Source: Spirulina sp. DLM2.Bin59
GTDB taxonomy: Bacteria > Cyanobacteriota > Cyanobacteriia > Cyanobacteriales > Spirulinaceae
Length of the DNA stretch: 11,289 bases
Direction: 5' to 3'
Assembly: GCA_007693875.1 (NCBI GenBank)
Contig: RECT01000291.1
Coordinates: 1 to 11,289 of the forward strand
Shown here: piece by piece, positions 1-5,769 of the stretch
Layout of the letters: each line of letters opens with the position of its first letter
Numbering within the stretch: position 1 is the first letter of the stretch
The notes under the pieces: model-generated
The model's input: only the letters and a program-made list of their open reading frames with translations
Databases searched by the model: none
What the model was told of the DNA's origin: nothing
Position numbers and translations under genes: made by a program

Positions 1-55
1 GTCCGATTCTGGATTGCTAAGAAATCCCCGTCTCTTTAGAGCGGGGAAGGGTTAA
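1..55 (+). mobile_element. Possible right end of an IS200/IS605-type element (hairpin 26-46)
   Basis: Seen: CCCCG (26-30) and CTC (32-34) pair with GAG (39-41) and CGGGG (42-46) around a TTTA loop, with T31 bulged. Two frames are open from the left edge and stop inside or just after the hairpin, at 37-39 and 53-55. Known: right ends of IS200/IS605 elements carry a subterminal imperfect hairpin that often overlaps the 3' end of tnpB, and cyanobacterial copies commonly show a 'TCCCC...TTTA...GGGGA' pattern. Inference: a tnpB-like gene or a decayed copy may lie just left of the window. It could equally be the terminator of an unseen gene, although no T-run follows. Nothing else is recognisable between 56 and 211. 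Confidence 0.3.
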
Positions 56-211
56 CGCAGTTTTACGGTGGCAGAGCTAGGCAATATTGATTTTGCCCAT
101 TCTAGCCGGGATTGGTCTACGCTTAGGGGCGATCGCCACCATCCTTCTCTGTAACCTTCTGCAAAGTTTTTTATCTCCTCCCTAACGCACCGGCCCTCTC
201 GGAAATCCCCG

Positions 212-220
212 TGATAGAAT
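212..220 (+). promoter_or_regulatory. Extended -10 promoter of thiC
   Basis: TG-A-TAGAAT forms an extended -10 element, with TG at 212-213 and the hexamer at 215-220. No convincing -35 is visible about 17 bases upstream. The predicted transcription start at about 227 falls only a few bases before P1 of the TPP aptamer at 230, the geometry expected if the aptamer begins the transcript. Confidence 0.5.
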
Positions 221-229
221 CAGGGACTA

Positions 230-310
230 AGCTAGGGGTGCTTCCATTTCCATCGAAGCTGAGAAAGACCCTTAGAACCTGAGACTGGTTAGCACCAGCG
301 GAGGGAAGCT
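230..310 (+). promoter_or_regulatory. TPP riboswitch (THI element) of thiC
   Basis: All conserved blocks of the TPP aptamer are present in order: GGGGTGC (235-241), CTTC/GAAG stem (241-244 with 255-258), CTGAGA (259-264), ACCC (268-271), ACCTGA (277-282), CTGG/CCAG stem (285-288 with 295-298) and GCGGAGGGAA (298-307). P1 closes as AGCT (230-233) with AGCT (307-310). The aptamer ends only about 8 bases before the thiC ribosome binding site (GAGGA, 319-323), and there is no T-run. Control is therefore probably at translation initiation, with TPP-bound RNA lowering access to the ribosome binding site, rather than by termination. Confidence 0.95.
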
Positions 311-330
311 GTTATTTTGAGGAACCAAAT

Positions 331-1716
331 ATGCGTACAGAATGGGTTGCCAAACGCCTAGGCCAAGCCAACGTTTCCCAGATGCACTATGCCCGCCAAG
401 GCATGATCACCGAGGAAATGGACTATGTGGCCCGGCGGGAAAACCTGCCCGGAGAATTGATCCGTGCTGAAGTGGCCCGGGGACGGTTGATCATTCCCGC
501 CAACATCAACCACACCAACCTCGAACCGATGGGGATCGGCATTGCCACGAAATGCAAGGTTAACGCCAACATTGGCGCATCCCCCAACTCCTCCAATATT
601 GATGAGGAAGTGGCCAAACTCCATTTAGCGGTGAAGTATGGCGCAGATACGTTGATGGATTTGTCCACCGGCGGCGGCGATCTCGATGTGATCCGCACCG
701 CCATTATTAACGCCTCGCCGATTCCCATCGGCACCGTGCCCATCTATCAAGCCCTGGAAAGTGTCCACGGCAACATTGAAAACCTCACCCCGGAAGATTT
801 CCTCCACATCATCGAAAAACACGCCCAGCAGGGGGTGGATTACATGACAATCCACGCCGGGATTTTGATCGAGCATTTACCCTTGGTGCGCAACCGGATC
901 ACCGGAATTGTCTCCCGGGGCGGCGGCATTATCGCCCGTTGGATGCTCCACCACCACAAACAAAACCCCCTCTATTCCCACTTTGACGAGATCATCGAAA
1001 TTTTCAAACGTTACGATGTCTCCTTCAGTTTGGGGGATTCTCTCCGTCCCGGTTGTACCCATGATGCCTCTGATCAGGCCCAGTTGGCGGAGTTGAAAAC
1101 CTTGGGGCAATTGACCCGCCGCGCTTGGGAACATGATGTGCAGGTGATGGTGGAAGGCCCGGGCCATGTCCCCATGGATCAAATTGAGTTCAACGTTAAA
1201 AAACAGATGGAGGAATGTAGCGAGGCTCCCTTCTATGTCTTGGGGCCCTTAGTGACAGATATTGCCCCCGGTTATGACCATATTACCAGTGCGATCGGGG
1301 CGGCGATGGCGGGCTGGTATGGCACAGCAATGCTCTGCTATGTCACCCCCAAGGAACACCTAGGCTTACCCGATGCGGAAGATGTGCGCAATGGCTTAAT
1401 TGCCTACAAGATTGCGGCCCATGCGGCGGATATTGCCCGCCACCGGCCGGGAGCACGCGATCGCGACGATGAACTCTCCGCCGCTCGCTATAACTTCGAC
1501 TGGAACAAGCAGTTTGAACTTTCCCTCGATCCCGAACGGGCGCGGGAATACCACGATGAAACCCTCCCGGCGGATATCTATAAAACTGCTGAATTCTGCT
1601 CCATGTGTGGCCCCAAATTCTGCCCGATGCAAACCAAGGTGGATGCCGATGCCCTCACGGAGCTAGAGAAGTTCCTTGCCCAAGCCGATGCTGAAAAGGT
1701 GCTGGCGGCAAAATAA
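331..1716 (+). CDS. thiC: Phosphomethylpyrimidine synthase ThiC
   Basis: ThiC is a cytosolic radical-SAM enzyme that rearranges aminoimidazole ribotide to 4-amino-5-hydroxymethyl-2-methylpyrimidine phosphate, the pyrimidine half of thiamin. The 461-residue product has the length of the short cyanobacterial and plant-type ThiC, which lacks the longer N-terminal region of enterobacterial forms. The C-terminal 4Fe-4S motif is visible as CxxCxxxxC at C423, C426 and C431 (CSMCGPKFC). Other family signatures include 'NANIGASP', 'DLSTGGGDLD', 'SLGDSLRPGC' and 'VEGPGHVPMDQI'. The start at 331 is fixed by GAGGA at 319-323 with 7 bases spacing and by the TPP aptamer just upstream. The gene is intact and appears monocistronic, since a repeat and a separately initiated ribD follow. 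Confidence 0.97.
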   Translation: MRTEWVAKRLGQANVSQMHYARQGMITEEMDYVARRENLPGELIRAEVARGRLIIPANINHTNLEPMGIGIATKCKVNANIGASPNSSNIDEEVAKLHLAVKYGADTLMDLSTGGGDLDVIRTAIINASPIPIGTVPIYQALESVHGNIENLTPEDFLHIIEKHAQQGVDYMTIHAGILIEHLPLVRNRITGIVSRGGGIIARWMLHHHKQNPLYSHFDEIIEIFKRYDVSFSLGDSLRPGCTHDASDQAQLAELKTLGQLTRRAWEHDVQVMVEGPGHVPMDQIEFNVKKQMEECSEAPFYVLGPLVTDIAPGYDHITSAIGAAMAGWYGTAMLCYVTPKEHLGLPDAEDVRNGLIAYKIAAHAADIARHRPGARDRDDELSAARYNFDWNKQFELSLDPERAREYHDETLPADIYKTAEFCSMCGPKFCPMQTKVDADALTELEKFLAQADAEKVLAAK

Positions 1717-1749
1717 GGGGTTAATGGGATCAAAATTGTCCTCTTTCCG

Positions 1750-1821
1750 CGTTACTTGGCTCTGCCCAGTAACGCTCCCCGGCAGCTCTGCCGCCTGGTT
1801 TTTGTGCCACGGCAGAGCCAC
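1750..1821. repeat. Dispersed palindromic (REP-like) repeat between thiC and ribD
   Basis: Three nested symmetries are visible. GTTACT (1751-1756) pairs with AGTAAC (1768-1773). GGCAG-CT-CTGCC (1781-1792) is self-complementary. TGGCTCTGCC (1757-1766) is the exact inverse of GGCAGAGCCA (1811-1820). The 'ggcagagcc / ggctctgcc' core inside GTTAC or GTTCC arms resembles a widespread family of short palindromic intergenic repeats in cyanobacteria; this recognition is from memory and not checked. A run of seven T (1831-1837) follows by about ten bases, so the structure might also help end thiC transcription, but the spacing is not that of a classic terminator. An in-frame upstream extension of ribD would translate this repeat, which argues against that longer start. 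Confidence 0.6.
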
Positions 1822-1857
1822 CCCACGGGAGTTTTTTTGATCGAGAAAGGCATTAAG

Positions 1858-2931
1858 ATGGTTGAGCCGGTTGTGATGATGCGACGGTGTATCGCCCTGG
1901 CCCAACAGGCGGCAGGGTATACTGCTCCCAATCCCTTAGTGGGGGCGGTGATTGTCAACAATGGGGAAATTGTCGGGGAAGGATATCACCCCAAGGCGGG
2001 GGAACCCCACGCCGAAGTTTTTGCGCTGCGGGCTGCGGGTGAAAAAGCCCAAGGGGCCACAGTTTACGTTAATTTAGAGCCTTGCAATCATTACGGCCGC
2101 ACGCCCCCTTGTACGGAGGCGTTGATTCAAGCCGGAGTGAAGAAGGTGGTGGTGGGGATGGTGGATCCAGATCCTCGCGTTGCTGGTCAGGGAATTGCCC
2201 GCTTGCGAGCAGCGGGGATTGAGGTGATCACGGGAGTAGAAGAGGCGGCCTGTTTAGCCCTTAATGCTGGGTTTTGTCACCGTGTCACCCAGGGACAACC
2301 CTGGGGAATTTTTAAATATGCCATGACCCTGGATGGCAAAATTGCGGCAACGACGGGCCATAGTGCTTGGGTGACGGGGACAGCGGCACGGCGGTTGGTG
2401 CATGAAGTGCGATCGCATTCTGATGGCGTGATTGTGGGGGGGAATACGGTACGCCGGGATAATCCCCAATTAACCAGCCACGGGGTGAGCGATCATAACC
2501 CCACACGGATCATTCTTAGTCGTACCCTGGATCTCCCCCCCAATGCTCAAGTATGGGATACAACGATCGCCCCCACCCTCCTATTCACCACTGAGAGGGC
2601 TAATCCTGAATTACAAAGACAGTTGGGCGATCGCGGTGTGGAAATTGTTGAATTGCCGGTTTTGGAGATTGCTGAGGTGATGCAAAATTTAGGCGATCGC
2701 GGCATGAATCAAGTCCTCTGGGAATGTGGGGGGATCTTAGCGGCCGCCGCCCTTCAAGCCCAAGCGGTGCAAAAAATCATGGCTTTTATTGCCCCTAAAA
2801 TTATTGGCGGTGCATTAGCCCCTACCCCTGTGGGGGATCTCAATCTCAGCGCGATGACCCAAGCGCTAACCTTGAAAAATCCGACCCTCACGGCTATAGA
2901 CGGGGATTGGCTCATTGAGGGGGAACTATAA
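1858..2931 (+). CDS. ribD: Bifunctional riboflavin deaminase/reductase RibD
   Basis: RibD carries out two successive riboflavin steps: deamination of 2,5-diamino-6-ribosylamino-4(3H)-pyrimidinone 5'-phosphate, then NADPH-dependent reduction of the ribosyl side chain. The product has 357 residues, normal for the family. The N-terminal CDA-like zinc domain (about 1-145) shows H51-A-E53 and the PCxxxxxxPPC zinc motif with C76 and C85. The C-terminal RibD_C reductase domain (about 150-357) begins at 'FKYAMTLDGKIAA' and includes 'GGNTVRRDNPQLT' and 'WECGGILAAAAL'. The ATG at 1858 is chosen because it gives the normal family N-terminus (MRRCIALAQQA...PNPLVGAVIV) and has a GAGAAAGG ribosome site 7 bases away. 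A longer in-frame start at 1756 would encode only the palindromic repeat. No FMN riboswitch is visible upstream. Confidence 0.95.
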   Translation: MVEPVVMMRRCIALAQQAAGYTAPNPLVGAVIVNNGEIVGEGYHPKAGEPHAEVFALRAAGEKAQGATVYVNLEPCNHYGRTPPCTEALIQAGVKKVVVGMVDPDPRVAGQGIARLRAAGIEVITGVEEAACLALNAGFCHRVTQGQPWGIFKYAMTLDGKIAATTGHSAWVTGTAARRLVHEVRSHSDGVIVGGNTVRRDNPQLTSHGVSDHNPTRIILSRTLDLPPNAQVWDTTIAPTLLFTTERANPELQRQLGDRGVEIVELPVLEIAEVMQNLGDRGMNQVLWECGGILAAAALQAQAVQKIMAFIAPKIIGGALAPTPVGDLNLSAMTQALTLKNPTLTAIDGDWLIEGEL

Positions 2932-3033
2932 TGGGAAGAGAGTCTAACCACAATGATCTAGACCAGGCTAAAATTGCCGGCAGTTTTGGGTAGCCTTGAC
3001 CGAAGTCAGAGAATTGAGATTTTTCTCCCGCCC

Positions 3034-3054
3034 GATAATTTGTTATCAATAACA
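3034..3054 (+). promoter_or_regulatory. Candidate promoter and operator dyad upstream of the small precursor gene
   Basis: GATAAT (3034-3039) is a plausible -10, with no strong -35 at the right distance; TTGACC at 2996-3001 is too far away. Immediately downstream is a perfect dyad, TGTTAT-CA-ATAACA (3041-3054), which would overlap the predicted start of transcription, a position typical of a repressor operator. The dyad is seen directly; the regulatory role is inference. Confidence 0.3.
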
Positions 3055-3086
3055 CAGTACCCCTTAATCACGGAGCCGCAGCTACT

Positions 3087-3233
3087 ATGTCCCAGCCCAA
3101 TCCACGCCGCCCTTACCACAGCCCCCAACTCACCCAATATGGCGACATCAAAACCCTCACCCGTAACGTTGCTGATATTGGCGTTAACGGTGATGGGGCA
3201 GGAATGGGGGCTGTTCCCAATAAAACAGAATAA
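3087..3233 (+). CDS. Lasso-leader-type RiPP precursor-like peptide, 48 aa
   Basis: This short frame encodes a 48-residue peptide that length cut-offs easily miss. Residues 10-25 (YHSPQLTQYGDIKTLT) match exactly the lasso-peptide leader pattern YxxPxLxxxGxxxxxT, which in known systems is bound by a PqqD-like RRE protein. The remaining tail (26-48) is rich in Gly, Asn, Ala and Val, with D30, D36, T47 and E48. The core is atypical: after T25-R26 comes Asn rather than Gly, and counting from N27 no Asp or Glu falls at position 7-9. A29 to D36 would fit an eight-residue ring, but then the leader Thr is not penultimate. A GGAG lies 12 bases before the ATG. The HPr-kinase-like gene starts 9 bases after the stop, so the two are almost certainly cotranscribed. 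The overlapping frame 2974-3240 has no recognisable content. Identification as a RiPP precursor is inference; its mature product is unknown. Confidence 0.75.
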   Translation: MSQPNPRRPYHSPQLTQYGDIKTLTRNVADIGVNGDGAGMGAVPNKTE

Positions 3234-3242
3234 ACCCTAGGT

Positions 3243-4226
3243 ATGCCGCATTATGCCCTCTATGGGTTGAATTTAGTCAGTAATCAGGCGATCGCTGGCT
3301 TGGTTCCCATGGCGGCGCAACAAGCAGATCTCGAAATTGACCTCGCTGGCCCAAGGTTAGCCGATCCCCCCAGCCACCTCCACCGGCCCCACTACACCAG
3401 CACCACCCGCAATGATCAGGGTCAGCCCGCATTGCGGGTGTGGTCTGATCTGGAACAAACGGAATTTTGGTTTTGCTATGGGGACAACACCACCTTTTGG
3501 CTCCAACAGACTGCGGCGAAAATCACGGCCCATTGGCCCCCTGAACTCACGTTAGAAGATACCGTTACCTATTTAATTGGGCCAGTTTTGGCTTTTTGGT
3601 TACGGTGGCGGGGGGTGCTCTGTTTGCACGGTAGTGCAGTGCAGATGGGGGAGGGGGCGATCGCCTTTGTCGGCCCCGCCGGAGCCGGCAAATCCACCAC
3701 CGCCGCCCTGTTTGCCCAAGCCGGTTACAGCGTGATCACTGATGACGTGGTGGTGATCCAGCAACATCCCGGGGGAAAGCCCCACATTATTCCCGGTTAT
3801 CCCCGCCTACGTCTCTGGCAAAATTCTGTTCAACTGCTCTACGGCAGCCCCCAGGCCCTCCCTCGCATTGTCCCGAACCATCCCACCTGGGATAAGCAAT
3901 ATCTGGACTTGACCCAAAGGCCCTATCAATTTCAGCACCAAGCCCTACCGCTACGGCGGCTTTATTGTTTAGGCCTGCGTACCGCCGACCTCCCCACCCT
4001 CAAACCCCTCAGCCCTGCCGCTGCCCTCCTGCACCTCACAACCCAAACCTCGGTGCATTACCTCCTCACCAAAACCATGCGTCAGCAGGAGTTCATTAAG
4101 CTCAGTCAACTGATGCAGCAAACCCCCTGCGGAACCCTCTCCATCACCCAAGACTGCTCGCAGGCCACAGACCTAATCCCCTTGATTGCGCAGGATTTAG
4201 CAGCGGGGGGGGTTAGCGTCGGGTAG
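3243..4226 (+). CDS. HPr-kinase-like serine/threonine kinase (RiPP-associated type)
   Basis: The 327-residue product has a P-loop GPAGAGKST (144-152, K150), preceded by LHGSAV (129-133) and followed by TDDVVVI (166-172) and PGYPRLRLW (184-192). This is the order seen in the HPr kinase/phosphorylase C-terminal fold. The N-terminus (HYALYGLNLVSNQAIAGL) resembles the extra domain of HPrK-like proteins found beside lasso and related RiPP precursors. It lacks the N-terminal domain of true HPr kinase. Known: in the paeninodin cluster such a kinase phosphorylates the C-terminal Ser of the precursor. Here the neighbouring precursor has no Ser in its tail, and T47 is the only nearby hydroxyl residue, so the substrate is uncertain. 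The start at 3243 lies 9 bases after the precursor stop; the ribosome site is weak, suggesting translational coupling. Its 3' end overlaps the convergent gene by 14 bases. The family assignment is good; the role is inferred. Confidence 0.8.
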   Translation: MPHYALYGLNLVSNQAIAGLVPMAAQQADLEIDLAGPRLADPPSHLHRPHYTSTTRNDQGQPALRVWSDLEQTEFWFCYGDNTTFWLQQTAAKITAHWPPELTLEDTVTYLIGPVLAFWLRWRGVLCLHGSAVQMGEGAIAFVGPAGAGKSTTAALFAQAGYSVITDDVVVIQQHPGGKPHIIPGYPRLRLWQNSVQLLYGSPQALPRIVPNHPTWDKQYLDLTQRPYQFQHQALPLRRLYCLGLRTADLPTLKPLSPAAALLHLTTQTSVHYLLTKTMRQQEFIKLSQLMQQTPCGTLSITQDCSQATDLIPLIAQDLAAGGVSVG

Positions 4227-4644
4227 ATCGCTCCACCTTCAGGGCATGTTCTCCCTGGGGATTGCCCCGTTGAGCCAGTAATTGTTCCTCTAACGCCGCA
4301 ATCCGGTTGTAGGCGGCAGTGACCTGGGCCGTGAGACGGCGCACCTGCAATTCTGGGGATAAGCTCTGTTCCGTCGTGTTGTAATCCGGGATAGTTTCCC
4401 GCCCCCGCTGAGTATCTGGCAATACATCCTTATGGCTCAAACCGTCATCCTCATCATTGGGTTCGGGAGCCATGATGGCCGAGGCTAAAGGATGGGGAAA
4501 CGGGGCAGGGGGAATGGGGGGGGAAACCATGGTCGATGGGTTGATCAGTGCGAGGTTCAGCCGATGACTCAACTGCTCCACAAGCCTGTGTAACGCATCA
4601 ACTTTACAATCCAAGGCCAGAAGCTGTTTTTGCAATATATCCAT
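4213..4644 (-). CDS. Hypothetical coiled-coil protein, 143 aa
   Basis: I do not recognise a named family. Three parts are visible: an N-terminal heptad-like helix (about 1-30, LLALDCKVDALHRLVEQLSH), a Pro-rich and acidic linker (about 36-90, with PPIPPAPFPHP and NDEDD), and a C-terminal heptad-like segment (about 97-127, VRRLTAQVTAAYNRIAALEEQ). No signal peptide, membrane span or Cys cluster is seen. The layout suggests a self-associating or scaffold protein. It ends inside the kinase gene on the opposite strand (14-base overlap), so the pair is convergent. The ribosome site before the ATG is weak. Coding status is supported by coherent amphipathic helices at both ends. The opposing frame at 4548-4778 shows nothing recognisable. 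Confidence 0.65.
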   Translation of the reverse strand: MDILQKQLLALDCKVDALHRLVEQLSHRLNLALINPSTMVSPPIPPAPFPHPLASAIMAPEPNDEDDGLSHKDVLPDTQRGRETIPDYNTTEQSLSPELQVRRLTAQVTAAYNRIAALEEQLLAQRGNPQGEHALKVERSTRR

Positions 4645-4858
4645 ATAAATCCCAATTTTCCGTAATAATTTGGCTTACTCCCATCCTATTCTCGTTCCTG
4701 AAATTGGCTGTTGATGTGCGGATTCATTTAACCTTTGCCAAACTGTCTAGGGGCAAAAAAGGGCAATTATGGATTTGAGCCGATCCCCCAACACCCTGGC
4801 CCCTATGGGCAAAAGGGTGATCATCAACCTGATCAGCGATTTGGGAATAATCCTCTGC

Positions 4859-4895
4859 AAAAAAAAGCCCCAGCCCTCCGAAAACGGATGCTGAG
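4859..4895 (-). terminator. Rho-independent terminator of the gifA array
   Basis: Read on the minus strand, CTCAGC and TCCG pair with CGGA and GCTGGG around a TTTT loop, with a small A/GG internal loop. GC and then eight T follow (4866-4859). It lies about 55 bases downstream of the last gifA stop, the expected place for the end of that transcription unit. It would not work for plus-strand transcription, because the T-run is on one side only. Confidence 0.7.
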
Positions 4896-4924
4896 TCTTA
4901 ATTTTGCAACAGGTTGATGACACA

Positions 4925-4940
4925 GATCTGAGTACAGATC
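4925..4940. repeat. Short hairpin after the last gifA gene
   Basis: GATCTG-AGTA-CAGATC is a perfect 6-bp stem with a 4-base loop, 10 bases past the stop codon of the third gifA copy. No T-run follows on either strand, so it is not a terminator by itself. It could stabilise the 3' end of the mRNA. Confidence 0.35.
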
Positions 4941-4950
4941 CCTTGGGTAT

Positions 4951-5139
4951 CTAGCTCATGGCAGCGTTGGAGCGGTCAAAGGTGGAACCCAAGTTACCGG
5001 GCTGCTCACTTTCGTAGTGGTTGGTGTCGAGGTCGAGGCCAATTTCAGAAGCGGTGCGACCGAGCATGGATTGCTGACGGTTGCGGACGTTGAGGCTGTG
5101 GCGCATCATCAGGTTACGGGCTTGATTTTTGGTGTTCAT
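4951..5139 (-). CDS. gifA: Glutamine synthetase inactivating factor IF7, third (distal) tandem copy
   Basis: IF7 is a small, basic, largely unfolded cyanobacterial protein that binds type I glutamine synthetase and switches it off when ammonium or glutamine is abundant. The 62-residue product keeps R8, R21 and R28, the arginines known to matter for glutamine synthetase binding in Synechocystis IF7, within QARNLMMRH...RNRQQSMLGR. It also keeps a C-terminal FDRSNAAMS related to the family's YDRSxxxMS. It is the most divergent of the three: the middle (about 41-52) differs from the QGKPSSASRLN block of its sisters and is four residues shorter. A GGAG lies 8 bases before the ATG, and GATAAT about 30 bases further upstream could be a weak internal promoter. 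It is followed by a terminator, so it is the last gene of the array. Confidence 0.85.
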   Translation of the reverse strand: MNTKNQARNLMMRHSLNVRNRQQSMLGRTASEIGLDLDTNHYESEQPGNLGSTFDRSNAAMS

Positions 5140-5212
5140 AACAGTCTCCAGGGATGAAGGGTGAATATTATCGAAGGGAAAGGAAAGGAAGTTTTTTAAC
5201 GGAAAACAATGT

Positions 5213-5413
5213 CTAGCTCATGGAGGAGCCACTGCGGTCGTAGTTCAGGCGAGAAGCAGAACTGGGCTTGCCTTGAATTTCATTGGGGTGTTGATTGTTG
5301 CCAATATCAATGCCTAATTCAGAGGCGGTGCGATCGAGCATAGACTGCTGACGATTGCGGATGTTTTGGGTATGACGCATCATCAGGTTGCGGGCTTGAC
5401 CTTGAGTATCCAT
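5213..5413 (-). CDS. gifA: Glutamine synthetase inactivating factor IF7, middle tandem copy
   Basis: This 66-residue paralogue carries the same core as its neighbours: QARNLMMRHTQNIRNRQQS with R8, R21 and R28, then DRTASELGIDI, QGKPSSASRLNYDRS and a terminal MS. Position 27 is Asp where both sisters have Gly. The C-terminal half is nearly identical to that of the promoter-proximal copy, indicating recent duplication or gene conversion. The 84 bases separating it from the upstream copy contain no GTAN8TAC box. It is therefore probably expressed from the shared upstream promoter, or from a weak promoter I cannot identify. A GGAG precedes the ATG by about 11 bases. Confidence 0.88.
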   Translation of the reverse strand: MDTQGQARNLMMRHTQNIRNRQQSMLDRTASELGIDIGNNQHPNEIQGKPSSASRLNYDRSGSSMS

Positions 5414-5497
5414 AACAGGTGATCTCCGATTGCAGAAGGTGAGTAAAGTTAAAAACGAAGCTACGGAAAGGAAGTCAGGTAGAGATGGAGCGGGAAT

Positions 5498-5698
5498 TTA
5501 GCTCATCGTGGAGCTGCTGCGGTCGTAGTTGAGGCGAGAAGCAGAACTGGGCTTACCTTGGATTTCGTTCATGTATTGAGCGGTGTCGATGTCCATCCCG
5601 ATTTCAGAAGCGGTGCGACCGAGCATGGATTGCTGGCGGTTGCGGATGTTTTGGGTATGACGCATCATCAGGTTGCGGGCTTGATTTTGAGTGTTCAT
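5498..5698 (-). CDS. gifA: Glutamine synthetase inactivating factor IF7, promoter-proximal tandem copy
   Basis: This 66-residue product is the closest of the three to the standard IF7 layout: MNTQNQARNLMMRH, RNRQQSMLGRTASEIGMDI, QGKPSSASRLNYDRS and a terminal MS, with R8, R21 and R28 conserved. IF7 has no enzymatic domain; it acts by electrostatic contact with glutamine synthetase in the cytosol. The start is set by GGAG about 7 bases upstream. A perfect NtcA box (5770-5783) and an extended -10 (5752-5760) lie just upstream, so repression by NtcA during nitrogen starvation and release under ammonium is expected, as known for gifA. No glutamine riboswitch is recognisable in the roughly 45-base leader. 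Confidence 0.9.
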   Translation of the reverse strand: MNTQNQARNLMMRHTQNIRNRQQSMLGRTASEIGMDIDTAQYMNEIQGKPSSASRLNYDRSSSTMS

Positions 5699-5751
5699 GG
5701 TTGTCTCCGATTGACTAGGGTTGGAAGGGATTGCTTTTTGTTCACAGTTTT

Positions 5752-5760
5752 ACTGTAGCA
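5752..5760 (-). promoter_or_regulatory. Extended -10 of the gifA array
   Basis: On the minus strand TG-C-TACAGT forms an extended -10, with the hexamer at 5757-5752. The predicted start of transcription is near 5745, giving a leader of about 46 bases. The -35 region falls inside the NtcA box. Confidence 0.5.
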
Positions 5761-5769
5761 GAGAATTCT

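Larger units (their letters stand above)
4645..4950. other. Intergenic region between the coiled-coil gene and the gifA array
   Basis: This 306-base gap holds no convincing gene. It should carry the promoter of the minus-strand coiled-coil gene in its left part; the sequence there is AT-rich but no clear -35/-10 pair stands out. The right part holds a perfect 11-base inverted repeat, TCATCAACCTG (4821-4831) and CAGGTTGATGA (4910-4920). It encloses the minus-strand terminator at 4859-4895. A 60-codon plus-strand frame at 4735-4917 starts with TTG and reads through both structures, so I do not consider it real. Confidence 0.5.

Noticed and set aside
1756..1857. N-terminal extension of RibD from the ATG at 1756
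   Set aside because: The extra 34 residues translate the palindromic repeat and are not part of the RibD family; the ATG at 1858 has a ribosome site and the normal N-terminus.
2974..3240. 88-codon plus-strand frame upstream of the kinase
   Set aside because: It overlaps the 48-aa precursor in another frame, has no recognisable motifs or ribosome site, and its composition looks like a shadow translation.
4735..4917. 60-codon plus-strand frame with a TTG start
   Set aside because: It reads through the minus-strand terminator and inverted repeat, has no ribosome site and shows no family resemblance.
4951..5698. CRISPR-like or generic direct repeat array
   Set aside because: The three repeated units are full coding genes of about 200 bases with start, stop and ribosome sites, not short repeats with spacers.
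5699..5760. Glutamine riboswitch in the gifA leader
   Set aside because: The leader is only about 46 bases and shows none of the conserved stem and loop blocks I would expect for the glutamine aptamer.
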